From Variovorax ginsengisoli (GTDB lineage: Bacteria > Pseudomonadota > Gammaproteobacteria > Burkholderiales > Burkholderiaceae_C), in NCBI RefSeq assembly GCF_006438845.1, contig NZ_RCZJ01000001.1, positions 248,001-312,000 of the forward strand: a stretch of DNA of 64,000 nt, given 5' to 3'. Below are positions 46,441 to 56,613 of this stretch, piece by piece (positions within the stretch are counted from its first letter, which is position 1; each line of letters starts with the position of its first letter). The position numbers and the translations under genes are program-made. The notes under the pieces are model-generated. The model was not told where the DNA came from. It saw only the letters and a program-made list of their open reading frames with translations, and ran no database searches.

Positions 46441-47888
46441 GGGTGCACCGCAGGAGTAGGGGATGAATGAAGGACCGCGCCCGGGCGCAGCGCGCCGGTG
46501 AGCCACGGAGTAGAGCCGGCCTCGCCGAGGTCCCAGTACAGGCCGGCCATCACCTGCAGGCCTTCGCGCACCACCGGCGCGAGCAGGTGTTCGTTGGGCG
46601 CGTGCTGCGCGCAGGCGGGGTACGAATGCGGCACCCACAGGGTCGGCAGGCCCAGCAGCTCGGCGAACACGTCGTTGGGCAGCGAGCCCGCGAGGTTGGG
46701 CAGCACGTCGGGCTGATGGCCGCTGCTGCGTTCGATCGAATCGCGTGCCCACGGTACCCAGGGGTTGTCGGGGTCGAGCCGCGTGGCGGCGCCGGCGAGC
46801 GTGACCGCCACTTCGACATCCTCGAAGCCTTGTGCGTCCAGGTGGGCGCGCACGATCTCGGCCAGCCGTTCCCACGGCGTGCCGACCACGAAGCGCAGTT
46901 GGCAATGCGCCACCGCCTCGCCCGGAATCGCGTTGACCGGCCGCTGTGGCGAGCCGGCGCCGAGCGCCAGCACCTCGATCGTGTTCCAGGCCATCAGACA
47001 TTCGGCCGAACTCAGCCCGGGCTCGCCCCAGCCCTCGCTCAACGCTGGGTCGCCGTCGCCGCCGCCGATGGTGATGGCCGAGAGCGCCGCTCGCACGCCT
47101 TGGGAGATGGCTGGCGGCCGCAGCGCCTCGACGAGGATGCGGCCACGCGCATCGAGCAGCGACGCGACTGCGTGCGCGATGCGGGTGGTCGGGTTGGCCA
47201 ACACGCCGCCCCAATTGCCCGAGTGGTAGGCGCGCGAACGGGCGCGAAGGCGCAGGCTGAAGTTGACGGCCCCGCGCGATCCCATGAAAAGGGTCGGGCG
47301 CGCGGCACTCACACGCGGGCCGTCGCAGGCCAGGAACAGGTCGGCGCGCAAGGTGTCGCGTTGCTGTTCGCATACCGCATGCAGTCCGGGTGACGCAGCT
47401 TCCTCGCCCATCTCGACGAGCAAGGTCATGTTGTAGCCGAGCCGCCCATCGCGCGCCTGCAGCACGGCCGCCAATGCGCCGATGTTGACGGTGTGCTGGC
47501 CCTTGTTGTCGGCGGTGCCGCGGCCGTACCAGCGCTCGCCCTCCACGGTCAGCGTCCAGGGGCCGAGACCCTCGCGCCAGTGCGCATCCTGCCCGCTGGT
47601 CACGTCGCCATGGCCGTAGCTCAGCACGGTGGGCAGCGCCGGGTCTTCCACGCGCCGGGCGATCAGGAACGGCCCGCCGCCCTCGACCGGGTTGGGCACG
47701 ACTTCGCAAGCGAAGCCCAGGGCAGTGAGCGGCGGCACCAGTTCCTCGTGGAGATAGGCGCCCAGCGCAGGCGTCGCGGTGCCGGTGTCGCTTTCGGTGC
47801 GACGGGCGACACGGCGTTGCAGGTCGGTGAAGAACCGGCCGTCGTCGAAATAGGCGCTGGCCAGCGCGAGGGCATCTTGGCGGTGCAT
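46437..47888 (-). CDS. M20-family metallopeptidase (ArgE/DapE/carnosinase-like)
   Basis: A 483-residue zinc peptidase. Metal ligands are in [34 protein letters not shown] and, C-terminally, [11 protein letters not shown]; a dimerisation lid is inserted between. There is no signal peptide. Family members cleave dipeptides or N-acyl/N-carbamoyl amino acids. The ATG at 47888 is chosen; an open extension to 47999 runs through the promoter region of the divergent LysR gene. Linked to Bug-5 and probably controlled by LysR-3. Confidence 0.9.
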   Translation of the reverse strand: MHRQDALALASAYFDDGRFFTDLQRRVARRTESDTGTATPALGAYLHEELVPPLTALGFACEVVPNPVEGGGPFLIARRVEDPALPTVLSYGHGDVTSGQDAHWREGLGPWTLTVEGERWYGRGTADNKGQHTVNIGALAAVLQARDGRLGYNMTLLVEMGEEAASPGLHAVCEQQRDTLRADLFLACDGPRVSAARPTLFMGSRGAVNFSLRLRARSRAYHSGNWGGVLANPTTRIAHAVASLLDARGRILVEALRPPAISQGVRAALSAITIGGGDGDPALSEGWGEPGLSSAECLMAWNTIEVLALGAGSPQRPVNAIPGEAVAHCQLRFVVGTPWERLAEIVRAHLDAQGFEDVEVAVTLAGAATRLDPDNPWVPWARDSIERSSGHQPDVLPNLAGSLPNDVFAELLGLPTLWVPHSYPACAQHAPNEHLLAPVVREGLQVMAGLYWDLGEAGSTPWLTGALRPGAVLHSSPTPAVHP

Positions 47889-48001
47889 GGCATTCCTTGT
47901 CTTGGGAGTCACGCAAGTGGAAGGCCAGTTGTGTGTTGCCGGTACTATCGTTTCGTCACACCGCCGTTGCCCTGACGGCAATGCTCCACCTCGAGGCACC
48001 C

Positions 48002-48943
48002 ATGACGCCCACGCTGTTCAGTATCCCGATGCGCTATTTCCTGGAGGTGGCGCAGGCCGGCTCCGTCAACCAGGCCGCGGCGCGGCTCTTCGTCGCGGCG
48101 TCGGCATTGAGCCGGCAGATCGCCAAGCTGGAAGACGGCCTGGGCACGCCGCTGTTCGAGCGACACGCGCGCGGCATGGTGCTGACGGCCGCCGGTGCGC
48201 GGCTCGCGGGCCATCTGCGCAACGCGCTGCTCGACACCGAACAGGTCGTGGAGCAGGTGCGCGGCCTCGGCGGCCAGACGGCGGGCCGGGTGCGGGTCTG
48301 CTGCACCGAAGGCTTCGCGGGAGGCTTCATGCCGGCACAAATGCGGGCTTTCCAGGCGACGCATCCAGCCAGCCAGATCGAACTGCACGTCGGCGCGCCC
48401 GACGAGGTCAGCCGCATGCTGCTGCACGGCGAGACCGACATCGGCCTGAAGTACGTCGTGGCGCCCGAGCCCGGCCTGCGCGTCGAGCACGCAGCGTCGG
48501 CCCCTGTGCTGGCGGTGATGCGGCCCGACCATCCGCTCGCACGCGGCCGTGTCGTGCAGCTGGCCGACGTGGTGCGCCACCCGCTGATGGTCGGCAACCC
48601 CGGCGTCACTGCGCGCCAGCTGTTCGACCTGGCCTGCAGCGCGCAGGGGCTGCAGTACCGGCCGGTGTTCGTGAGCAACTTCTCGTCGGTCATGCTCACG
48701 CTGCTGCGCAACCCGGAGATCCTGTTGTCGGGCCAGCTGACCGTGTCGCACTTGATCGACGAGGGCACGGCAGTGGCGCGGCCTTTCGCCGAACCGATGC
48801 TGCAGCATCGCCGGCTGCAGGCGCTGTCGCTCGAAGGCCGCACGCTGTCGCCGCCGGCGCGCGGCTTCGTGGCGCAGCTGGTGCAGGCGATCGGCACGAC
48901 CGAGCGGCGCAAGCTTGGCCGGGCGCGCGCCGCGACCATCTGA
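48002..48943 (+). CDS. LysR-family transcriptional regulator (LysR-3)
   Basis: A 313-residue LysR protein. The HTH region is MRYFLEVAQAGSVNQAAARL and SALSRQIAKLEDGLGTPLFE, followed by the effector domain. ATG 48002 has GAGG 7 bp upstream and is preferred to an ATG seven codons earlier. It is divergent from the M20 peptidase (113 bp between starts), so it most likely regulates the peptidase/Bug-5 pair. Confidence 0.92.
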   Translation: MTPTLFSIPMRYFLEVAQAGSVNQAAARLFVAASALSRQIAKLEDGLGTPLFERHARGMVLTAAGARLAGHLRNALLDTEQVVEQVRGLGGQTAGRVRVCCTEGFAGGFMPAQMRAFQATHPASQIELHVGAPDEVSRMLLHGETDIGLKYVVAPEPGLRVEHAASAPVLAVMRPDHPLARGRVVQLADVVRHPLMVGNPGVTARQLFDLACSAQGLQYRPVFVSNFSSVMLTLLRNPEILLSGQLTVSHLIDEGTAVARPFAEPMLQHRRLQALSLEGRTLSPPARGFVAQLVQAIGTTERRKLGRARAATI

Positions 48944-48994
48944 ACGGCAGGGGCTGCCACCTACAATTCGTCGCCTTCACCGCTTCGCTGCCTC

Positions 48995-50419
48995 ATGCTT
49001 TTTCCCACGGTCGAGTACGGCCTCTTCTTTCTGCTCGTGCTCGCGGTGGCCTGGGGGCTGTGCCGTCGGCTGGATGCGCACAAGGTCTTCCTGCTGGTAG
49101 CCAGTTACGTTTTCTACGGCTTCTGGAACTGGGCCTACGTGCCGCTGCTGTTCGGCATTTCGCTGTTCGCGGGGCTGGTGGCGCAGCGCATCCAGCGGAG
49201 CGACGACGCCAGGGTGCGCAAGCGCTGGCTGGTGTTCGGCGTGGTCGCGTGCCTCGCCGTGCTGGTGCACTACAAGTACACGATCTTCCTCTTGATCACG
49301 CTGCTCGATGTCTGGGGTGCCTTCGGCACGCCACCCACGGTCAAAGGGCTTGAGAGCATCGCGTTGCCGCTGGGCGTGTCCTTCTTCGTGTTCCACGCCA
49401 TCTCGCTGCTGGGCGACGTCTATCGCCGCAAGCTGAAGCAGACCGTGCGCCTGCCCGACGTTCTGCTGTACGTGGCCTTCTTCCCCCAGCTCATCGCCGG
49501 GCCGATCCTGCGCGCCTCGCAGTTCATGCCGCAGTTGCTCGAACGACGCCGGCCCGACGCGGTGCGCGTGAACCGGGGGCTGATGCTGATCGTCGTCGGC
49601 CTGTTCAAGAAGGTAGTCATCGCCAACCTGCTGGCGACGCAGCTCGTCGACCCGGTCTTCGCGAACCCGCGGGCCCATGGCGGCTGGGACATGCTGCTTG
49701 CGGTGTACGGCTATGCGGTGCAGATCTATTGCGACTTCTCCGGCTATACCGACATCGCCATCGGCTGCGCATTGCTGCTCGGCTATCGCTTTCCGCGCAA
49801 CTTCGATTCGCCGTACGTCTCGGCCAATCCGCAGGAGTTCTGGCGGCGCTGGCACATCTCGCTGTCGACCTGGCTGCGTGACTACCTCTACATCCCGCTG
49901 GGCGGGTCGCGTGGCGGGCCGTGGCGCACCAGCCTCAACTTGATGGTCACGATGCTGCTGGGCGGCCTGTGGCACGGCGCCGCCTGGACCTTCGTCGCGT
50001 GGGGTGCGTTGCACGGCATGTATCTGGTGGTGCACCGTGCATGGGCGGCGCTGCCTTGGCCGGCGCTGGTGCGCTGGCGCGCGACCACGACCTGGCGCTG
50101 GATCGCACGGGTGTTGCTCTTTCACGCGGTGTGCGCCGCGTGGGTCTTCTTCCGCGCACCCAGTTTCGAGCTCGCCTTCGCGGCCTTCGGGCGCCTGGCC
50201 GAGCCGGGCGTGCTGACCCTGGCCACAGCGCCGGTGCTGATCGCGCTCTTCATCGGGCTGGCGGGACAGTACGTGCCGCGCCGCTGGTTCAACGGGCTGG
50301 AGCTGGGACTCGGGCGCTGGCCGGCGCTGGGGCGCGGTGCGCTGCTGGCGTGCGGCGTGTTCGCGATCGATCTGCTCGGGCCGAGCGGCATCGCGCCCTT
50401 TATCTACTTCCAGTTTTGA
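48995..50419 (+). CDS. MBOAT-family membrane O-acyltransferase (AlgI/DltB-like)
   Basis: A 474-residue polytopic protein. Typical MBOAT segments are PLGVSFFVFHAISLLGDVYR, CDFSGYTDIAIG and FWRRWHISLSTWLRDYLYIP, with the active-site His in GGLWHGAAWTF. The family moves acyl groups across the inner membrane to periplasmic acceptors, as AlgI does for alginate. The downstream periplasmic SGNH protein, 2 bp later, is the expected partner. No polysaccharide synthesis genes are adjacent, so the acceptor is unknown. Confidence 0.93.
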   Translation: MLFPTVEYGLFFLLVLAVAWGLCRRLDAHKVFLLVASYVFYGFWNWAYVPLLFGISLFAGLVAQRIQRSDDARVRKRWLVFGVVACLAVLVHYKYTIFLLITLLDVWGAFGTPPTVKGLESIALPLGVSFFVFHAISLLGDVYRRKLKQTVRLPDVLLYVAFFPQLIAGPILRASQFMPQLLERRRPDAVRVNRGLMLIVVGLFKKVVIANLLATQLVDPVFANPRAHGGWDMLLAVYGYAVQIYCDFSGYTDIAIGCALLLGYRFPRNFDSPYVSANPQEFWRRWHISLSTWLRDYLYIPLGGSRGGPWRTSLNLMVTMLLGGLWHGAAWTFVAWGALHGMYLVVHRAWAALPWPALVRWRATTTWRWIARVLLFHAVCAAWVFFRAPSFELAFAAFGRLAEPGVLTLATAPVLIALFIGLAGQYVPRRWFNGLELGLGRWPALGRGALLACGVFAIDLLGPSGIAPFIYFQF

Positions 50420-50421
50420 GC

Positions 50422-51693
50422 ATGCCACCGATGCCCGCCACCTCCGTGAGCCCCGTCGCACGTCGCGTGTTGCGCAACGACCGGCGCCAACTGGCGATGG
50501 TCGCCGTGGGCTTCGTGCTCGCGATCGCGCTGCTGGAGTCGCGCGGGCTCGTCGTCTGGGCCGACCGGCTCGAGGTGGGACCGCTGCAGCAGCGGCTGGC
50601 GCAGGCGGCGCGCGGACTCGATCGCCGGGTCGCTCCGCTGGGCATCGGCGCGTGGCGGCCGCAGGCCCTGCACGGACTGGCGCGGCTGGGTTGGAGCGAT
50701 CTGCCGCCGGAAGCTTCAGCGACGCAGACTGCGGCATCGCCGGTCGCGTCCATGCCCATCGACGCAGCGACGCCGGCGGCGTCAATGGCGGTGCCGTCGA
50801 CGCCGCCTGCGGCACCACTGCCATCGATCGTTGCCTCACCGCCGCCGACCGCGCCCGCTGCCGTCGCCACGCCGACATCCATCCCGCCGTCGCCCTCCGA
50901 GCCGGCGCCGACTCTGCCGCCGGTATCGCCTCTGCCTCCGGGTTCGCCGCTACCGCCGATATCCCCACTGCCCGCCGTCCGGGCTTCCAGCGCCGCAGCC
51001 ACGCTCACGCCGCTGCCGCAGGCGAGTGCGGCGCGGCCCCGTGTCGTCGCACTGGCCGGCGATTCGGTCATGGCGGTCGGGCTCGCCGCGCAGTTGCAGC
51101 GCGACTTGGCGCCGTACCGCGACAGCATCGTCACGCTCAAGGCGTACCGATCTGCAACCGGGCTGGCGCGGCCCGAGGTGTTCGACTGGCACCGCGAATA
51201 CCCGCTGATGCTCGAGCAGCGCAAGCCCGACGTGGTGATCGTGGCCATCGGTGCGAACGACGGGCAGGGGTTCGTGGACGACGGCAAGGTCAAGGCGTTC
51301 GGCTCGCCCGAGTGGCAGGCGGTGTACACGCGGCGTGTCGAGGAATACCTCGCCATGCTCGCGCGCGACGGCGCTGTGGTGCTGTGGCTGCAGCTGCCGC
51401 CGATGAAGGCGGCAAAGTTCAACGCCCGGATGGAAGCCATCAACGAGATCGCCCGCGCGGCGGTGGCGCGCCAGCCGCGCGCGATCTGGTGGAATCCGAT
51501 GGCGCGCATTGCCGATGCCGATGGCCAGTTTCGCGAGTTCGGGCTTCGCGCCGACGGGCAGAAGACGGTGCGCCTTCGCGAGGCCGACGGCATTCACCTG
51601 TCGGACGAAGGTGCCGGGCTGATCACGCCCGACCTCGTTCGCTGGCTCCACCCGGCGGCACCTGCGGCACCGGCGGTGCGTACCGGCCCCTGA
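50422..51693 (+). CDS. Membrane-anchored SGNH-hydrolase protein (DUF459-like) with Pro-rich linker
   Basis: A 423-residue protein: an N-terminal membrane anchor (QLAMVAVGFVLAIALLESRG), then a Pro/Ala/Ser-rich linker of roughly 110 residues (PLPPVSPLPP-type repeats), then an SGNH domain with nucleophile GDSVMAVG, VAIGANDGQGF and the Asp-His in DGIHLSDEG. The linker would hold the catalytic domain out in the periplasm or wall. Placed 2 bp after the MBOAT gene, it should accept the acyl group and transfer or remove it. Confidence 0.88.
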   Translation: MPPMPATSVSPVARRVLRNDRRQLAMVAVGFVLAIALLESRGLVVWADRLEVGPLQQRLAQAARGLDRRVAPLGIGAWRPQALHGLARLGWSDLPPEASATQTAASPVASMPIDAATPAASMAVPSTPPAAPLPSIVASPPPTAPAAVATPTSIPPSPSEPAPTLPPVSPLPPGSPLPPISPLPAVRASSAAATLTPLPQASAARPRVVALAGDSVMAVGLAAQLQRDLAPYRDSIVTLKAYRSATGLARPEVFDWHREYPLMLEQRKPDVVIVAIGANDGQGFVDDGKVKAFGSPEWQAVYTRRVEEYLAMLARDGAVVLWLQLPPMKAAKFNARMEAINEIARAAVARQPRAIWWNPMARIADADGQFREFGLRADGQKTVRLREADGIHLSDEGAGLITPDLVRWLHPAAPAAPAVRTGP

Positions 51694-51714
51694 ACCGGCC
51701 CGCCTGCACCGTGT

Positions 51715-52836
51715 TCAGCGACAGGGGTCTTCGAGTCGCAGTGGCCGGTAGGGCGTGCCGTCGGGCCAGTTGCCCAGCGAGAGCTGCTCGGGCGTGCCGT
51801 CGCCGAACACCACCGGCTGCAGTTCGCCTGTGCGCAGGCTGTCGAGCACGCCGTCGAGCACCTTCCAGTAGCCGTGGAAGTCGAGCTGGTTGAGCGAGCC
51901 TGAAGCTTCGTAGGTGGGGCGGCCCGGCAGCGTGGACGGGAGGTCGTTCGACGCCAGCGGAAAGTCGTAGCGGCTGTCGGGCGCGCCCGGCGAGCCATGG
52001 CCGGCCGTGACCTTGCGGCCGCCGCGCTCGTCCGATGGCAGCACCATCAGCACTCGGCGTTCGCGCGGGATCTGGCACAGCCGGGTCATGAGTCGCCGTG
52101 CGGTGGGCAGCCCGATCGGGTCGGCCTCGCCCGTCACGATGGCGATCGGCAGGGTAGGCGGCAGCAACTGCAGCGGCCCGACGATGCTGCGGCCCAACTC
52201 GCCGTGCGCCACGTGATGGGCGTCGCCCGGCCCGGTGAGCACGAGCGCGTCGGGCGGCGGCAGGTTATAGCGCTGCGGATCGAGCGCGAGACCGAGCGCG
52301 ATCGCCGCGCCCATCGAGAAGCCGTAGTACAGCGTGCGGCCCGGCGCCGGCCGCAGGCCGAAGCTCTTCTCGAGCACGTCCAGCGCACGTCGGTTGGCAG
52401 CGCCCGCCGTCTCGGTCACGCCCTGCGGCGAGGTCTTGTCGGAGTCCTGGTAGACCGGGTAGACCACGGCGTGGCCGCTGCGGGCCAGATGATCGATCAC
52501 CGCGCCGAAGTTGAGCGGGTTCATGCCCAACCAGCCGTGATGCAGCAGCACCACCGGCACGTTCTCGACCGGACGCGGCTGCGCCGGCACGAACAGGTAG
52601 ACGCGCTGCGCGCCGTTGCCGATCGTGCGCACATCGACCGCACCGTGCGTCTCACGGGCCTTGTAGCTTTCGGGGCTGTAGGAAAGGGTCATGGCGCGCG
52701 GCGTCTGGGCGTGGGCCGGAGCAGTGAGCAGGAAGAGGCCGAGGAGGCCGACGAGGCCGGCTGTCAGGGCCGGAGTAAGAACCGGACGACGTGTTGCGCC
52801 GAGCGATCGAAAAAGCGGAAGAGGGGGGAAATGCAT
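51715..52836 (-). CDS. Secreted alpha/beta-hydrolase
   Basis: A 373-residue hydrolase with a signal peptide (ALTAGLVGLLGLFLLTAPAHA). HHGWLG marks the oxyanion region and YYGFSMGAAIAL the nucleophile elbow. An insertion (VTAGHGSPGAPDSRYDFPLA) may hold the catalytic His. ATG 52836 starts the signal peptide. It resembles periplasmic esterase/dienelactone-hydrolase-like proteins; the substrate is unknown. It converges with the MBOAT-SGNH pair, and could act on the same acylated product, but that is speculative. Confidence 0.82.
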   Translation of the reverse strand: MHFPPLPLFRSLGATRRPVLTPALTAGLVGLLGLFLLTAPAHAQTPRAMTLSYSPESYKARETHGAVDVRTIGNGAQRVYLFVPAQPRPVENVPVVLLHHGWLGMNPLNFGAVIDHLARSGHAVVYPVYQDSDKTSPQGVTETAGAANRRALDVLEKSFGLRPAPGRTLYYGFSMGAAIALGLALDPQRYNLPPPDALVLTGPGDAHHVAHGELGRSIVGPLQLLPPTLPIAIVTGEADPIGLPTARRLMTRLCQIPRERRVLMVLPSDERGGRKVTAGHGSPGAPDSRYDFPLASNDLPSTLPGRPTYEASGSLNQLDFHGYWKVLDGVLDSLRTGELQPVVFGDGTPEQLSLGNWPDGTPYRPLRLEDPCR

Positions 52837-52912
52837 GCGGGGTCCTGCTGCGCGACAGGGGCGATTGTCGCCGCGCCGGCCGCACGTACCGCATGCGCGG
52901 CGTGCGTGCCGC

Positions 52913-54139
52913 TCACGGCTGGGCCTTGAACGGACTGCGCTCGTCCAGGTGCTCCATGTAGTTCTCGATCCCGGCGCCCTCGCGTTCGAGAAAGCGTTCG
53001 ACCGCGTCCGCAAACGCGGGGTGCGCCAGCCAGTGCGCGCTGGTGGTCTTCACCGGCATCAATGCGCGTGCCATCTTGTGCTCGCCTTGCGCTCCGCCCT
53101 CGAAACGCCCCACGCCGTGGGCGATGCACCAAGTCAGCGGCTGGTAGTAGCAGGCCTCGAAATGCAGGCAGTCGACGCGCTCGAGCGCGCCCCAGTAGCG
53201 GCCGTAGGCGGCCTGCGGCGCAGCGGCCGTGCCGTCGACCGACAGCGCGATCAGGCTGGAGGCGATCGGCCGGCCTTCGCGTTCGGCGATGAAGAGCAGC
53301 CAGGCCTCTGGCAGGGTATCGGCCATGCGCTGGAAGAAGTCGCGCTGAAGGTACGGTGCGTTGCCGTGCTCGCGGTAGGTGCGGGCGTAGCAGCGGTAGA
53401 AGAAGTCCCAGTCGGCCGGCGTGATGTCGGTGCCGCGTGCGGAGCGAAAGGTGACGCCGGCCTCGGCCACCTTGCGGCGCTCCTGGCGGATCTTCTTGCG
53501 TTTGTCGTGCGACAGGCTGGCGAGGAAGGCGTCGAAGTCGGCGTATCCGCGCGGCCCTTCGGCTGCCGCTTCGGCCGTCGCCGATGCCGCATCGCTGCCG
53601 GGCGCCGGCACCTGGTTGGTCCAATGGAACTGCACCGTGTTGCGCAGCATCAGGCCGCCGTCTTCGCACGCCGCGATGTCCTCGTCGGCACCGAAGAGCA
53701 GGTGCAGCGAAGACAGTTCGGCCTGCTTGCACCACTGCACCAGGCCGTGCACGAGCAAAGCCCGACTGTCGGCATCGACGGCGAGCAGGCGAGATCCGGG
53801 AACAGGCGTGAAGGGCACCGCCACCAGCGCCTTCGGGTAGTACGCCAGGCCATGCTGCTCGTAGGCGTTGGCCCAGGCCCAGTCGAACACGTACTCGCCG
53901 TAGGAATGATCCTTGATGTACAGAGGGCAGGCCGCCAGCAGCTTCTTGCCGCGCGTGAGCGTGGCGAACTGCGGCGTCCAGCCGCTCTCCGGCGTAGCGC
54001 TGCCGCTGAAGTGCAACGCGTCGAGGTACTCGTGGCGCATGAAGGGGCTGGGGGCGGCCTGCAGCGCGAGCAGGCTGTTCCAGGCTTTCGCGTCGATATC
54101 GGACGGCGCGGCGTGGATGCGGAGGACGGGATCGGCCAC
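52913..54139 (-). CDS. FemAB-like/GNAT-fold protein (DUF482, PF04339 type)
   Basis: A protein of about 408 residues. SHDKRKKIRQERRKVAEAGV, YRCYARTYREHGNAPYLQRD and HFEACYYQPLTWCIAHGVGR are characteristic of the FemAB-like family, annotated as peptidoglycan-related acyltransferases of GNAT fold. No ATG fits; GTG 54139, 14 bp after the DMT stop, is the best start, but it lacks a good ribosome site, so translation may be coupled. It probably forms an operon with the exporter upstream. Confidence 0.8.
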   Translation of the reverse strand: MADPVLRIHAAPSDIDAKAWNSLLALQAAPSPFMRHEYLDALHFSGSATPESGWTPQFATLTRGKKLLAACPLYIKDHSYGEYVFDWAWANAYEQHGLAYYPKALVAVPFTPVPGSRLLAVDADSRALLVHGLVQWCKQAELSSLHLLFGADEDIAACEDGGLMLRNTVQFHWTNQVPAPGSDAASATAEAAAEGPRGYADFDAFLASLSHDKRKKIRQERRKVAEAGVTFRSARGTDITPADWDFFYRCYARTYREHGNAPYLQRDFFQRMADTLPEAWLLFIAEREGRPIASSLIALSVDGTAAAPQAAYGRYWGALERVDCLHFEACYYQPLTWCIAHGVGRFEGGAQGEHKMARALMPVKTTSAHWLAHPAFADAVERFLEREGAGIENYMEHLDERSPFKAQP

Positions 54140-54153
54140 GGGCAGGTTCGCAT

Positions 54154-55101
54154 TCAGCGCTTGCGCGCACCGAGGTATTCGGCCACGTAGATGCCGCCGA
54201 GCACCAGCGCCAGCGCGACCGCGTGATACGCCGACAGTGGCTCGCCGAGCACGACCACGGCCAACAACGGGCCGAAGATCGGCACCAGGTTCATGAACAT
54301 GCCGGCGCGCGCCGGGCCGATCAGGCTCACGGCCTGCATGAAGGTCAGCTGCGACACGAAGGACGGCAACAGGCCGATGAAGAGCACCAGCAACCAACCC
54401 TTGGCGGTGGGCATGAACGCCTGACCCATGGCGATTTCTGCCACGACGAAGGGCACCGACACCACACAGGCCACTGCCGCCAGCGCCGCGAAGAAGACGA
54501 TGGCCGGAACGGCCGGACGCCGCCGCAGCCCGAGCGCGTAGCCTGCGTAGAGCAGGGAGGCGATCAGGATCCACACGTCGCCGATGTTGAAGGCCAGGGC
54601 CGCCAGCCGCGCCAGCTGGCCCTGCGAAGCCACCACCGCAATGCCGCCGATGGTGAGCGCCACGCCCAGGAGCTGCAGCGCGGTGATGCGGGTGCGATAG
54701 AGAAAGAAGCTGCCGATGAGCATCAGCACAGGGATCGTGCCCTGAATGATGGCGATGTTGATCGCGGTGGTGTGATGCGCGGCCGCATAGAACAGCACGT
54801 TGAAACCCGTGAAGCCCAGCGTGCCCATCAACGCCACGTAGCGCCACGACGGCAACAGCGTGCGCCAATGCGCGGAGATCTGCCGGCGCGACGTCAGTGC
54901 CAAGGCCGCGCAGCAGACGCTCCAGCGCAGGAAGGTGAGCAGCATCGGCGGGATCTCCCCGACCGCCAGCCGCGCCGCCACCGCGTTCGCACCCCAGATC
55001 AGCATGGTGAAAACGAGCAGCAGGTAGGCCTGCCCGTTGAACCACTGGAAGCAATTGCCGAAGAAGGAGGTGCCGGAAGGGTCGGCTGAACTTGCGCGCA
55101 T
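54154..55101 (-). CDS. EamA-family (DMT) transporter
   Basis: A 315-residue protein with ten predicted membrane segments in two EamA repeats; VFTMLIWGANAVAARLAVG opens the first, and FMNLVPIFGPLLAVVVLGEP marks the second. Family members export metabolites such as amino acids or import nucleotide sugars; substrate unknown. ATG 55101 is chosen, since the open frame upstream overlaps the glnB promoter region. It is divergent from glnB. Confidence 0.9.
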   Translation of the reverse strand: MRASSADPSGTSFFGNCFQWFNGQAYLLLVFTMLIWGANAVAARLAVGEIPPMLLTFLRWSVCCAALALTSRRQISAHWRTLLPSWRYVALMGTLGFTGFNVLFYAAAHHTTAINIAIIQGTIPVLMLIGSFFLYRTRITALQLLGVALTIGGIAVVASQGQLARLAALAFNIGDVWILIASLLYAGYALGLRRRPAVPAIVFFAALAAVACVVSVPFVVAEIAMGQAFMPTAKGWLLVLFIGLLPSFVSQLTFMQAVSLIGPARAGMFMNLVPIFGPLLAVVVLGEPLSAYHAVALALVLGGIYVAEYLGARKR

Positions 55102-55180
55102 CGCGAGCGAGCGTATCAGCCCGTGCCTGCCCTTGCCCACGCAGGGTCGCGCGGGCGCGCCGCCAGGCCCGATGACATAA

Positions 55181-55576
<396 letters not shown>

Positions 55577-55586
55577 CGCGCCGTCG

Positions 55587-56177
55587 TCAGACGATCTCGG
55601 CGAGCTTGTCGCCCGCCGGGCGGCTGCCGGCCTCTTGCACGAGTGCCTCGAGCAGGGGCGCTGCTTCGGTCCCGCTGCGCACCAGGCCCATCTGCCACTC
55701 GCCCATGAAACCCTCGCGCACGCAGTTGTCGAGAAACGCGAGCAGACCGTCGTAATAGCCGGCGCTGTTGAGAATGCCCACCGGCTTGTCGTGGTAGCCC
55801 AGCTGCCGCCAGGTCCAGATTTCGAACAGTTCCTCAAAGGTGCCGATGCCGCCAGGCAGCGCGACGAAGGCGTCGGCGCGTTCGCCCATCAGAGCCTTGC
55901 GTTCATGCATCGTGTCGACGACGTGGAGTTCGTCGCACAGTGTGTTGGCCAGCTCGCGATCGACCAGCGCTTTGGGAATGATGCCGACGACGCGGCCGCC
56001 GGCGGCACGGGTGGCCTCGGCCACGGTGCCCATCAGCCCGGTGCGGCCGCCACCGTAGACCAGTTGGCCACTGCGCTCGCCGATCCAGCGGCCAACGGCT
56101 TCGGCCACCGCGGTGAATTCAGGACGCTCGCCGGGTCGCGAGCCGCAATAGACGCAAATCGAAAAAGCAGGAGTCAT
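55587..56177 (-). CDS. LOG-family protein (cytokinin riboside 5'-monophosphate phosphoribohydrolase type)
   Basis: A 196-residue TIGR00730/LOG protein with VYCGSRPG, LVYGGGRTGLMGTVAEA and the catalytic PGGIGTFEELFEIWTWRQLG. Family members split nucleoside monophosphates into base and ribose 5-phosphate. The ATG at 56177 gives the family's length. It is the last gene of the minus-strand run that starts at the sigma factor, and converges with glnB, 10 bp apart. Confidence 0.93.
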   Translation of the reverse strand: MTPAFSICVYCGSRPGERPEFTAVAEAVGRWIGERSGQLVYGGGRTGLMGTVAEATRAAGGRVVGIIPKALVDRELANTLCDELHVVDTMHERKALMGERADAFVALPGGIGTFEELFEIWTWRQLGYHDKPVGILNSAGYYDGLLAFLDNCVREGFMGEWQMGLVRSGTEAAPLLEALVQEAGSRPAGDKLAEIV

Positions 56178-56220
56178 GGTTCGATCATGCCGTGGCCGCG
56201 TGACGGCCCGGCGTGCAGGG

Positions 56221-56613
56221 CTATGGGACGAAGCGCTGCCACAGGGCAGCCGCCCAGACGCCGCCGCACAGCACGATGGAAAGCAGCACCGCGGCACTGC
56301 CCATGTCTTTGGCATCCTTCGAGAAACTGTGCCACTCGGGGCCGATGCGGTCGATGGCGGCCTCGATGCCGCTGTTGAGCAGCTCGACGATCAGCACCAG
56401 CATCACCGTGGCGATCAGCAGCGCCACCTCGATCCAGCTGCGGCCGACCCAGAAGGCGGCTGGCAGCATGACCACGGCGCACAGCACTTCCTGCCGAAAA
56501 GCGGGTTCGCGCCAGCCGGCCCGATAGCCGTCGATCGAGATCAGCGCGGCGTGCCAGATGCGGCGCAGCCCGGTTCGCGCTGCCTGCGGATTGACGGGCG
56601 CCGGATCGCTCAT
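56221..56613 (-). CDS. dgkA: Diacylglycerol kinase DgkA
   Basis: A 130-residue small membrane kinase with three membrane helices and the active-site block NSGIEAAIDRIGPEWHSFSK then DAKDMGSAAV. It phosphorylates diacylglycerol to phosphatidic acid at the inner membrane. Its ATG overlaps the RDD gene stop (ATGA). Confidence 0.95.
   Translation of the reverse strand: MSDPAPVNPQAARTGLRRIWHAALISIDGYRAGWREPAFRQEVLCAVVMLPAAFWVGRSWIEVALLIATVMLVLIVELLNSGIEAAIDRIGPEWHSFSKDAKDMGSAAVLLSIVLCGGVWAAALWQRFVP

Noticed and set aside
53650..54153. ATG-started 167-codon frame over the FemAB-like gene
   Set aside because: Although it has an ATG just after the DMT stop, its sequence has no family motifs, while the overlapping frame has clear FemAB-like segments.
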